In this document: positions 8,926 through 16,963 of the stretch, piece after piece
Layout: each line of letters opens with the position of its first letter
Position numbering within the stretch: position 1 is the first letter of the stretch
From: Pseudomonadota bacterium
Lineage (GTDB): Bacteria > Myxococcota_A > Polyangia > GCA-2747355
Length of the DNA: 64,000 nucleotides
Direction of reading: 5' to 3'
NCBI GenBank assembly: GCA_016702545.1
Contig: JADJDT010000018.1
Location: forward strand, 1 to 64,000
The notes under the pieces: model-generated
What the model was told of the DNA's origin: nothing
The model's input: the letters and a program-made list of their open reading frames with translations, nothing else
Databases searched by the model: none
Translations under genes and position numbers: made by a program

Positions 8926-9962
8926 CAGAGCCCCCAGCTGACGCCGAGGCTGATGGCCAGCGCGCCGGCAATGCGCTTGCGCGCCACCTCGATCGGCTCC
9001 GCACTCTCAGAGGGCAGCAAAACGCTCACGTTGGTCGTGCGTATGGGCTGGCGCCAACCGATCCGCAGCACTGGGCTCAGCCGCGGGCGAATCCAGCGCA
9101 GCTCGGCCCACGGCAGCAGGTTCGGCACGACCCGCGCATCGGCACGACCGAATCCGTTGTCGACGACCGGAACCGGCCGGTTGACGTCGATCTCCGCTGC
9201 GATCCCGAGCGCCAGCGCCCAGCGCGAACGGGTCCAAAGGCGGTACCCCAGACCAAGGCGGGCGAGGAAGGCGCGCCTTGGCGACACGCTCTGCAGAACG
9301 GTTGGCGTGGCGCCAAGGGCCGATTCCCACAACGCACCAGAACGAAGCCTGAGCGACTCCAGGTAGCCAACACCCAGGTCGACCACCCACCGGCGGACCT
9401 GGAGTCCGGCTCCGACGAGAAAGCCCAACCGCAGCACGTCACCGACGACGTGCCTGTCCAACGACATCGGGGCCGCTGCTTCGGTGTCGAAGCGCAAGCT
9501 GAACTGCCGCGCGCGCTGGGTCCGGGTCCCGGCCCGCCGCTGGGGCAGGCGCGCCCGATGAGCAACGGGTGCTCGGGTCGCCGCAGGGCGCATGCCGCTT
9601 GCACCCTCCGTCCCATCCGCACGCTCGGGCGACACCGCGGAGGTCGTATGCTCGGCGATCAGCAGCGCCAGATTCCGCACCAGGACGTCCTGGGGCAGGC
9701 CGTGATCGGCGAGGATGCGGATCGAGCTCACGGCGGCGCTCCAGCGATGGACTCGGACGATCCAGGTCGTGCGACCCTGATCTTGAGCCTGTCGCAGGCG
9801 CACGTGCCATGCCGCCTGGCTGCCGTCGTTGACTACCTGGAGGCCTCGCTCGATCAGCGCTTGGCGCAAGGCCGCGCTCTCGACCGGGGCGCCGACATCG
9901 AGTGTCAACGTCACGGGGTGGGCGGCGAGCGCCAGCGCTACACCGAGGATCAGGGCCGGCAT
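8925..9962 (-). CDS. Secreted or outer-membrane protein of unknown function in the ECF operon
   Basis: Protein of 345 residues with a signal peptide (MPALILGVALALAAHP). The N-terminal ~100 residues resemble a small periplasmic alpha/beta domain (ALRQALIERGLQVV, WIVRVHRW). The C-terminal ~200 residues are rich in alternating strands with many aromatic/glycine positions (LRLGFLVGAGLQVRRW, ARLGLGYRLWTRS, AGALAISLGVSWGL) and end in an aromatic-rich strand, which suggests an outer-membrane beta-barrel. I chose the ATG at 9962, which overlaps the lipoprotein gene's end by 13 bp and starts the signal peptide; the open frame further upstream is Arg-rich noise. It sits between the lipoprotein and the sigma factor gene and is coupled to the latter (TGATG). 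No family recognised. Confidence 0.65.
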   Translation of the reverse strand: MPALILGVALALAAHPVTLTLDVGAPVESAALRQALIERGLQVVNDGSQAAWHVRLRQAQDQGRTTWIVRVHRWSAAVSSIRILADHGLPQDVLVRNLALLIAEHTTSAVSPERADGTEGASGMRPAATRAPVAHRARLPQRRAGTRTQRARQFSLRFDTEAAAPMSLDRHVVGDVLRLGFLVGAGLQVRRWVVDLGVGYLESLRLRSGALWESALGATPTVLQSVSPRRAFLARLGLGYRLWTRSRWALALGIAAEIDVNRPVPVVDNGFGRADARVVPNLLPWAELRWIRPRLSPVLRIGWRQPIRTTNVSVLLPSESAEPIEVARKRIAGALAISLGVSWGL

Positions 9963-10822
9963 GATGACGTCTCGCCGCAGGTGCAGGCCGCTGCAGCGGC
10001 GTCGCCTGGCAGCATTCGACCGGCGCCGCCGTCCCTGCCGCTGGGACGGGGACACACCGGGTCCCCGCCGTCGACGCGCCGCGCGGGCAACAAGCCGCCG
10101 TCTGCAGTCCGACTGCCGGCGTCATCGGCGAGCAGCGGTTGTTCGGCCAGTGGGGCGATCAGCAGCGTGCCCGTCACGTCGCAGGCGTAGGGAAAGGCCC
10201 CCAAGGGGAAGGGATAGTCATTCAAGCCGCGGGGGGCGCGCGACGGCGAAACGAGGAACTGGCCGTCGATCTCTGCGGTGATGCAGGGGCCTACAGCCGA
10301 CACACTGCCGATCGTCAGCTCCGAAACCTCCAGGTAGTCGGCCCGCCAGGCTTCCTGCACCGCTTCGAGAGCCCGGCCTGCCGAGACGGGGGCTCGGAGG
10401 AATGGGGGCTTTGGGTCGCGCCCGACCAGAAGATCGACCGTGGCCTCGGCGTCCTCGCGGACGAGTGCCACGGCACCATCGATTTCGGCGACTCGGTAGG
10501 TGCGCCCCGCGATGAGCGTGCTCATGCCGCCGACGAAGGGATCGGAGGAGCAGCCGTGGCTGATGACAATCGCGCTGCGGAGCCGGACGCCTGGAGCGAG
10601 ATCCACGCGGCCTTCGCCCGTCGCACAGCGGCCGACGATCTCGGCAGCCGTGGGAGGGTCGGAAGTGTCACGACCGCGACCATAGCCTGGCAAGCCAAAG
10701 CACCCGCGGGCGGCTTGCTCCACCCCGCTCAGGGACAAACACGGATCGCCGCCGACGACTTCCGGATAGTCACTACAGGCAAGCAACAACAGACCCAGCG
10801 CCCCCCCCAGAACTGCCCTCAT
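9950..10822 (-). CDS. Putative lipoprotein of unknown function, first gene of the ECF operon
   Basis: 290-residue protein with a lipoprotein signal: MRAVLGGALGLLLLACS, the lipobox being LLLLAC with Cys16 as the lipidated residue. The mature protein has several Cys residues (CLSLSG, RGCFGLPG, GRCATG, SHGCSSDP, GPCITAE, YACDV) that could form disulfides, and a low-complexity Gly/Asp/Arg C-terminus. A very good ribosome-binding site (AGGAGG) stands 6 bases before the ATG. It is the promoter-proximal gene of the operon that continues with the barrel-like protein, ECF sigma factor and FecR protein. It does not match any family I know; a role in envelope sensing is inferred from context only. Confidence 0.7.
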   Translation of the reverse strand: MRAVLGGALGLLLLACSDYPEVVGGDPCLSLSGVEQAARGCFGLPGYGRGRDTSDPPTAAEIVGRCATGEGRVDLAPGVRLRSAIVISHGCSSDPFVGGMSTLIAGRTYRVAEIDGAVALVREDAEATVDLLVGRDPKPPFLRAPVSAGRALEAVQEAWRADYLEVSELTIGSVSAVGPCITAEIDGQFLVSPSRAPRGLNDYPFPLGAFPYACDVTGTLLIAPLAEQPLLADDAGSRTADGGLLPARRVDGGDPVCPRPSGRDGGAGRMLPGDAAAAACTCGETSSCRP

Positions 10823-11344
10823 GATGCCCCTCCTGTTTCGACGAGATAGTTATGACGATCCCAGCTCTGGAAGGTTAGTGGGGGCCCGCCGGGATTTTCA
10901 TTGCCGGGAAACGCTCGCGGCGCAGATCGATCACACGGGACCGGTCGCCGCGGGGGACCTCGCAGGCTTCCGCGGACCAGGGTGCCGTCGAGAGGCTGAT
11001 CGGCGTCGGCGCTGTGCCCCTCGTGCACGCGCGCGGTCCGAAGAGAAACGACGTGTGATCAGGAGGCGTTGAGCGGACAGTGAAAGGGCGGCTCTGGGGG
11101 CTGGTTTCGAGGGCGCGGCGGAGCTGTGGCGACGCGCTGCGGCGAGCGGTGGTGCGGGACGGCGTTCGGGTCAGCGAGAACGAGCGGCGCGCGGCCGCTC
11201 ACGGAGCCTGGGCGCAGCAGACGCCCGCGCGCGCCTGGCTTCGCCGCCAGAGCGCCAAATCAACCCCGGTCCGCCTCGGAATTGCCTCGGAATTCGCCTC
11301 GAAAATCAGGCACCGCGCCAAGCAAGGCCCGTCATCCGCGGCGC
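10823..11344. other. Intergenic region without a convincing gene
   Basis: About 520 bp between the lipoprotein gene (leftward) and the stop of the next leftward gene. The part next to 10823 must hold the promoter of the ECF operon; an AT-richer patch (TCATAACTATC on the minus strand, about 10843-10853) is a possible -10 area but no matching -35 is evident. No ORF here has protein-like composition or a good start. Confidence 0.4.
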
Positions 11345-11860
11345 TCACACGCCGAAGCGCTGCAACAGGCGCTCACGTGCCGTCGCGCCGAGGCCTTCGC
11401 CACGCAGCAGCTGCTGGTAGGCGTCGAAGCCCAGGCAGAGCCAACGCTGCTCGAGCGGGTTGTGCGCGTGAATCGGATCGCCGCTGCGGCTTCGCCTGCC
11501 GACGAAGACAAGCGCGCTGATCAGCTGCACGAGCAGATGCGCCGGCAGATAGAGCGGTCCCAGCACGTCGTGCTGGCGGCTGTGCGCCAACTCGTGCGCG
11601 AGCAGCAGACGACCCCCGATCCCCTCGGCCAGCGGAGGGCGGTAGATGATCGCTTGGCCAAGCGTTACGGCACCGAACTGCCACGGACAGGGGATGCGAC
11701 AGGGATAGATCGTCGCGACCGCCGCCGGTCCCCCAATGCGCCGTACGCCGCGACCACCGCTGACGAGCAGCCCCACCGAATGGCCGACGAGATCCGTCGG
11801 CAGCGTCCAAAGCGCGCGGAGCACACGCACCGCGCGCTGGCGCGAGCGCGGCGCGGGCAT
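11345..11860 (-). CDS. Small putative zinc metallopeptidase-like membrane protein
   Basis: 171-residue protein with the zinc-protease signature HELAH inside LLLAHELAHSRQHDVLGPLY, preceded by IIYRPPLAEGIGGR and followed by one hydrophobic segment (LPAHLLVQLISALVFVG). A Cys pair (YPCRIPCPW) lies before the motif. HExxH followed by RQH and an NPLE motif (HAHNPLEQRW) recalls small membrane-linked peptidase-like proteins, but I cannot name a family and the third zinc ligand is not certain. The ATG at 11860 was chosen because residues before it in the open frame have no protein character. It is isolated: a 232 bp gap separates it from the DUF188 gene upstream. Confidence 0.55.
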   Translation of the reverse strand: MPAPRSRQRAVRVLRALWTLPTDLVGHSVGLLVSGGRGVRRIGGPAAVATIYPCRIPCPWQFGAVTLGQAIIYRPPLAEGIGGRLLLAHELAHSRQHDVLGPLYLPAHLLVQLISALVFVGRRSRSGDPIHAHNPLEQRWLCLGFDAYQQLLRGEGLGATARERLLQRFGV

Positions 11861-12092
11861 GCGTAGCGTCGAGCGGCTCACCCGCGCAGCATGCCGCGAA
11901 TTGCCGGCCGGCGAAATGCGGGGCGACGAGCAAAGCAGGGCTCCCCACACTGGGGTTGAGTTGCCGTGCAGGCGCAACCCGGGATCCGCACTGACCCCGG
12001 GCTCCCGACTCCGCACGGCGGTTGGTTTCGTGCGAAGGCGCGGGTGCCGGGCTTCTCCGGTCGCGGCGCTCCCCAGGCCCCGCAGCGACCCC

Positions 12093-12560
12093 TCAGCGCG
12101 CCGCCGCGCCGTGCTCGCGGCGAATCGCGCCGGCGATCTCGTCGAGGCGCGAGAGGAAGCGCGAGCGGTCCTTCTTCTCCATCGGCGCCGGCCCGCCCGT
12201 GTGCACGCCCATCTCCCGAAGCTGCTGCGCGAGCTCGCGCGACGCCACCGCATCGCCGATGCTGTTGGCCGTGAACTCGCGGCCCTTGACGCCCAAGACC
12301 CGCGCGCCCTGCGGCAGGCAGCGGGCGGCCAGCGGGATGTCGGCCGTGATGACGATGTCGCCGGCCCCGGCACGCTCGGCGATCCAGTCGTCCGCCTCGT
12401 CCATCCCCCCGCCCACGCGCACAGCCTGCACGGAGGCCGAGAACGGCACGTTGACGGGGCGATTGGCGACCACCCGCACGACGAAGCCATAGCGCTGCGC
12501 CACGCGATAGACCTCGTCCTTCACCGGACAGCCGTCCGCGTCGACGAACACGATCAGCAT
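12093..12560 (-). CDS. YaiI/YqxD family protein (DUF188)
   Basis: 155-residue cytoplasmic protein of the YaiI/YqxD family (DUF188), a PIN-like fold of uncertain function that is widely conserved in bacteria. Family hallmarks are clear: the N-terminal FVDADGCPVKDEVYRVA, then VANRP, then VGGGMDEADDWI, GDIVITADIPLAARC, and the end GGPAPMEKKDRSRFL. The conserved Asp residues (DAD, DEADD, TADIPL) match those expected to bind metal in PIN-like folds. The start at 12560 has a GTGAGG site before it. Length is normal for the family and nothing is odd. Confidence 0.9.
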   Translation of the reverse strand: MLIVFVDADGCPVKDEVYRVAQRYGFVVRVVANRPVNVPFSASVQAVRVGGGMDEADDWIAERAGAGDIVITADIPLAARCLPQGARVLGVKGREFTANSIGDAVASRELAQQLREMGVHTGGPAPMEKKDRSRFLSRLDEIAGAIRREHGAAAR

Positions 12561-12606
12561 CGCCTCACATCCCTTCCGCCAAGCGGCCCCGCGCTCGCAG
12601 CACCAC

Positions 12607-15600
12607 CTACGACTGCGGCGTCGACCCCGGCGGCGGAAGCTTCGGCGAGCGGCGGAGCAATAACAGGGTCCACAGCGCCAGGCCAAGCAGCAGCGCGCCG
12701 AGGACCAGGCCGAGAGGCAGAGCATAGCGCTCGCTCCACGGCTGCGGCACGGCGGGGCCGGCACCGAAGCCAGGGTTGGGTTGCAGCGCGCCGCAACGCG
12801 CGGGACGCAGCTCGGCGTCGCGCGATCGCGCGAGCACCGCGCCCAGGTCATATTGGCCCGCGCCCAGCTCCGGCGCGCCGAGGTAGAGCCAGTGATCGCC
12901 ACCGGCCGCCGCGCGGAACACCAGCTCGTCAGGCCGATAGCTCAAGCGCACCCGCCGCAACGCGATCGGCGGGCTATCGCCGTCCTCGACCTCGATCACG
13001 AAGTAGCGTTTGGCGGTGGGCTCGAACTCGAGCTCGAGCTGGTCGAGCGGGTGGCCCGGTCCGCCCTCGGCCACGGCCACCACGCCGGTCCCGACCGTCG
13101 GCCAGAAGCTGCGCTCGTTGCTCGCCCGGACAGTCACGCGCCGCTCGAAAGCGCCCGGTCCGACGACCAGCTCGGCGGCGCTGAAGGGCACGCCCGCGTG
13201 CCCCGCGTCGACCAGGACGCGCGAGCGACGCGGCAGCTCGGGGGCCGGCGGCAAGCGTTCGACCGGCCGCTCGACCGTCCGCACCGGCAAGCGCGCGGCG
13301 GGTGGCACCAGCCGCACGATGCCACCGCGAATCGGCACCGGCTCGCTGCCGGGGCGCGCCTCGAGCGTGGCACGGATGTAGCGCTGATCCGAGGGCGCAT
13401 AGGCCAGGCGCGCGTGCAGGCGCTCGTGGCTGCCGCTGCGCACGTGGTAGACGAGGTTGGCGTCATCCAAGAGCGCCCAGCGCTGCCCGTCGGCGGAGAC
13501 CTCGAGCTGCACGCGACGAAGGAAGTTCGTCCGGTCGAGCTGCAGCTCGAGCTCGCTGTGGCGCAGCCCCTGCTGGCCCAGGTCGAAGGTTGCGCGCGTG
13601 GCTCCGTCGGGCAGGATCAGCGGATCGACCATCGTGACCGGCCGCTGGCTCGCCGCCTCGGCCATCCCGACGGCACGCACAGCGAGCGGCAGCTCACGAC
13701 CAGCACCATCGGTGACGCGCAGATCGCAGAGCGGGCAATGGGTGCTGGCGCTTTGCTGGTAGAGCAGCGGAACGATTTCCAGCCGAAAAAGCCCCGGACC
13801 CGTGACCCCCTGCAGCGCGCAGCGCTGGGGCAAGCGCTGCGTCGGTGTGGCCCAAGCCGCCGTGGGCACGAGACCAAGGCCACCGCTGAGCGCGAGCAGC
13901 AGCACCAGCGTGCGGCCGCCATCCTTGAGCAAGGCCAGCAGGCGGCGCCCGTGGCGCGCATAGAGAAACGACGCGGTCAGGAGCAGCGCGCCGACACCCA
14001 CGAGCACGGCGATCTGATAGGGCCGCTCCAGGCGCCAAACGTCGTGCAGCGCCAGCTTGACGAGCGTGAGGGAAAAGAAGCCGAGGCCGAGCAGGCGTGA
14101 GGGCGCGTGGCGACGACCGAAGCCCAGGCCCACGAGCGCCGCGGCGTAGAGTCCGAGCGCCAGCGTGGTGACCATGGCGCGCCGTCCTTCCTGCAGCCGC
14201 ACCGCGCTGAAGTAGGCCGAGCGGAAGGCGCCGAACTCGTCCTCCGCGAGTGCGACCGCTGGTTCGGCCGGCAAGGAGAGGGCGAGCTGTCCGACCTCCT
14301 GGATCAGGGCCAGCATCAGCACGAAGTGGCCCGCGCCGAAGAGCACCCAGGCGCTCCGGCGAAACCGGGTCCGCTCGGGGCGACGTGCACAAAAGCGCGC
14401 ACTGACCAGCGCCGCGCACGCGGCGCCGCACAGGCCGAGGGTGCGCGGGTTGAACAACGCCGGAAAGGCGAGGCGGCCCGCCTGACCGTTACTCCCGAAG
14501 AAAAGCGCGGCCTCCTGCTCGGCCCAGAGTAGGTCAAGCATCAGCGCCCGGCCCAGGGTCAACGCCAGGAGCACCAGGCCGCCGATCAGCCAAGCGGCGT
14601 CGTCCTCTTGCACCGCGAGCGCCACGACGACGGCTCCGAGCGCGGCCCAGACCAGGGTGATGCTCGCACCGCTGAGCAAGAGCGCGGCCGCGGCGGCGAA
14701 GAGCGCCAGGGCCAGGCCCAGCAGCACCGAGGCTTGCCGGCGCGCACCGGGCTCACGGCGCAGCAGCGTGGCCCCGAGCCCGAGGTTGGCCAGGCCGGTC
14801 GCACCGACGAGCGCGGCGCGCAGCAGGCGCTGCGAGGCCGCGCTGTAGACCAGGACCATGACGACGTAGGCCAACGCGGCGAAGGCCACCGTTGCGACCT
14901 GGAGGGTCGCGGCCGGTTGGCGCCGGCGCAACCAGTCCCAGGCCGCGCCGGCGACGTAGGTCATCGCCCAAAGGCTCGCGGCCAGCAGAAAGAGCGCTTG
15001 CGAGCCCGGCGCCACCGGGCGCTGGGCCAGCAGCGAGGCGACGGTCGCCGTGGCGAGGGCCGAGAGGGCCCCGATCAGCGGCGCACGGGCATGCAAGGAG
15101 AGCGCAACATAGAGCGCCGCGAGCAGCGCGACCAGCCAGAGCAAGAGCAGCGGGTGCTGCCCGCCGAGCAGCACGAGCAGCAGCACGAGCAGGGCCGCGC
15201 CGATCGCGCCCAGCCCGAAGAGCGCCCGCGGGCTCAGGGGCTGGTCGCGATGGAAGCGCCCGCGCAAGAAGGTCGCGGCATAGAGCGCCGCCCATCCACC
15301 GAGCACCAACAACAGCGCCAGCGGGCGCTCCTGTGCACGTTCACTCGTGGCAAGCAGCGCGAAGAACGAGGCGAGCAGCGGCACGATGAGCAAGTCGAGC
15401 CGACCCTCGCGACGCAGCAACCAGCCGAAGAGCGCAGCCAAGGCGACGAAGCCACCGCCGAGCAGCTCCGGGCGATCGTAGAGCAACGCGCTGGCCCCCG
15501 CGTGCGCCGTCACTGCGCTGAACAAGAGCAGCGCCAGCGGGGAGAGGCGATCGAGCTGGCGCTGGCGCGCCACCCACCAGGCGAGCAGCCACTGCAGCAG

Positions 15601-16809
15601 AAACGCGGCGAGCGCGCCCAGCGGCACGAGACGCGCAGCCAGGGGATAGTAGGGTGCTTGCTGCAGCGCTGGCGGCAGCTCGAGACTCAAGAACAAGGGC
15701 GGCGCGTGAAGGTCGAAGAAGCGCCGGTACCAGCCGACGAAGAGCACCGTTGCGCCGGCGATGGCGATCCACGTCGCCCAGCGGAAGGCGCGCGGAACGG
15801 CAACGAGCTGCGACAGCGCCGTGAGCACCAGCAGGTAACTGAAGAGCGCGAAGGGGCGGTCCTGTCCGGTCGAGAGCAGCACCGGCGTGGCAAGACCCGC
15901 GACGAGAGCGATCACCAGCACCGCCTCGCTCTGGTGGTGGAGCGCGAGCGCGCCACCGAGCAGCACGACGAGGGCCAGCACCGCGAAGGCGATCGGCAGG
16001 GGAAGCAGCTGGTAGAAGCCGAAGGCGGCGTAGGCCGAGAAGAGCAGGATCGCGAGACCCACCCCGACCAGGGCATGGATGAATACCAGCCGCGTGCGCG
16101 GCCGCAGCCACTCGGCCAACACGAGCAGAGCACTGCCGACGAAGGCACCGATCGCCACACGGCCCACGGGGCCAATCCATGCGTTGTCCACCGCGTACTT
16201 GAAGAAGTAGGCCACGCCCAGCAGCAACACGGCGGCGCCGATGCGGTTGAACCAGACCAGGCCGATGCGCTCCTCGAGGCTGGGCTGCGCCTCAGGGGTT
16301 GGCACGCCGGCACCCAGAGCTGCTCCGGCCGCAGTCGCTGCTGCAGCGTCGGCCCGATCCGCGCCAGTGGCGGCCGCGGCAGCCGCGCTCGCCAAGGGCG
16401 CCGAGGCGACCGCCGCCACTGCCGGCATCGCCTTCGCGGCAACCAGGAGCGCCTGCTCCGCCGCGACGACCGCTTCGCGACGCGCGCTCGAGCCCGCATC
16501 GACATCAACGGCGTCGGGACCGCTGGGTGCAAGCGCTTGCGCCGGCAACACTGGAGCGGGCGCGTCGGCGCTCGCGGCACCCACTTCCGGCGCGCGCGCA
16601 CGGAGCTCGCGCGCAAGCGCCGTGACGCGGCGATCGAGGACCGCCACCAAGCTTTCGACGCGCTGGAGACGCTCGTCGTCGTGCGCGCCGAGCCGCCGGT
16701 GCAGCCGGTTGATTCTCACCTGCGCCACGATGCCGAGCACCAGCCCCGCGGGCAGCGCAGCCAGCAGGATCAAGCCCAGCGGAATCCACCAGAGCGCATC
16801 AGAGAACAT
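12607..16809 (-). CDS. Giant polytopic membrane protein: DUF2339 fused to a DUF3999-like domain
   Basis: 1,400-residue inner-membrane protein. It begins with a membrane anchor (MFSDALWWIPLGLILLAALP), a short coiled coil (RLQRVESLVAVLDRRVTALA) and an Ala/Pro-rich linker. Then comes the DUF2339 core: ERIGLVWFNRIGAAVLLLG followed by some 25 or more transmembrane helices up to about residue 1020. After a further hydrophobic segment that itself looks like a signal peptide (LLLALSGGLGLVPTAAWA), about 380 residues of beta-rich soluble sequence follow, ending with a last transmembrane helix and an Arg/Pro tail. That part resembles DUF3999, which is known as a separate protein often encoded beside DUF2339, so this looks like a gene fusion. 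The function of both families is unknown. It lies 154 bp behind the Gld/DUF4340 operon in the same direction. Confidence 0.75.
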   Translation of the reverse strand: MFSDALWWIPLGLILLAALPAGLVLGIVAQVRINRLHRRLGAHDDERLQRVESLVAVLDRRVTALARELRARAPEVGAASADAPAPVLPAQALAPSGPDAVDVDAGSSARREAVVAAEQALLVAAKAMPAVAAVASAPLASAAAAAATGADRADAAAATAAGAALGAGVPTPEAQPSLEERIGLVWFNRIGAAVLLLGVAYFFKYAVDNAWIGPVGRVAIGAFVGSALLVLAEWLRPRTRLVFIHALVGVGLAILLFSAYAAFGFYQLLPLPIAFAVLALVVLLGGALALHHQSEAVLVIALVAGLATPVLLSTGQDRPFALFSYLLVLTALSQLVAVPRAFRWATWIAIAGATVLFVGWYRRFFDLHAPPLFLSLELPPALQQAPYYPLAARLVPLGALAAFLLQWLLAWWVARQRQLDRLSPLALLLFSAVTAHAGASALLYDRPELLGGGFVALAALFGWLLRREGRLDLLIVPLLASFFALLATSERAQERPLALLLVLGGWAALYAATFLRGRFHRDQPLSPRALFGLGAIGAALLVLLLVLLGGQHPLLLLWLVALLAALYVALSLHARAPLIGALSALATATVASLLAQRPVAPGSQALFLLAASLWAMTYVAGAAWDWLRRRQPAATLQVATVAFAALAYVVMVLVYSAASQRLLRAALVGATGLANLGLGATLLRREPGARRQASVLLGLALALFAAAAALLLSGASITLVWAALGAVVVALAVQEDDAAWLIGGLVLLALTLGRALMLDLLWAEQEAALFFGSNGQAGRLAFPALFNPRTLGLCGAACAALVSARFCARRPERTRFRRSAWVLFGAGHFVLMLALIQEVGQLALSLPAEPAVALAEDEFGAFRSAYFSAVRLQEGRRAMVTTLALGLYAAALVGLGFGRRHAPSRLLGLGFFSLTLVKLALHDVWRLERPYQIAVLVGVGALLLTASFLYARHGRRLLALLKDGGRTLVLLLALSGGLGLVPTAAWATPTQRLPQRCALQGVTGPGLFRLEIVPLLYQQSASTHCPLCDLRVTDGAGRELPLAVRAVGMAEAASQRPVTMVDPLILPDGATRATFDLGQQGLRHSELELQLDRTNFLRRVQLEVSADGQRWALLDDANLVYHVRSGSHERLHARLAYAPSDQRYIRATLEARPGSEPVPIRGGIVRLVPPAARLPVRTVERPVERLPPAPELPRRSRVLVDAGHAGVPFSAAELVVGPGAFERRVTVRASNERSFWPTVGTGVVAVAEGGPGHPLDQLELEFEPTAKRYFVIEVEDGDSPPIALRRVRLSYRPDELVFRAAAGGDHWLYLGAPELGAGQYDLGAVLARSRDAELRPARCGALQPNPGFGAGPAVPQPWSERYALPLGLVLGALLLGLALWTLLLLRRSPKLPPPGSTPQS

Positions 16810-16963
16810 GCATCCGTCCTTGCCAGGCACCCCGCATCCGGCCGGGCGCCCGGCGTCCGGCCGCGCTCGTCCCAGCGGGCCTCGAAGCGCCCCGAAGCTG
16901 CCGGAGGCTCGACTGTCGGCGCCAGGCGGCCCTGACTTCGGGAATCCCGTGCCCGTTTGAAGT

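Noticed and set aside
14608..16935. Long plus-strand ORF (775 codons) opposite the DUF2339 gene
   Set aside because: It is an antisense shadow: Gln/Arg/Glu-rich without domains, while the minus strand encodes a clear polytopic protein. Many such shadows arise from the high GC content.
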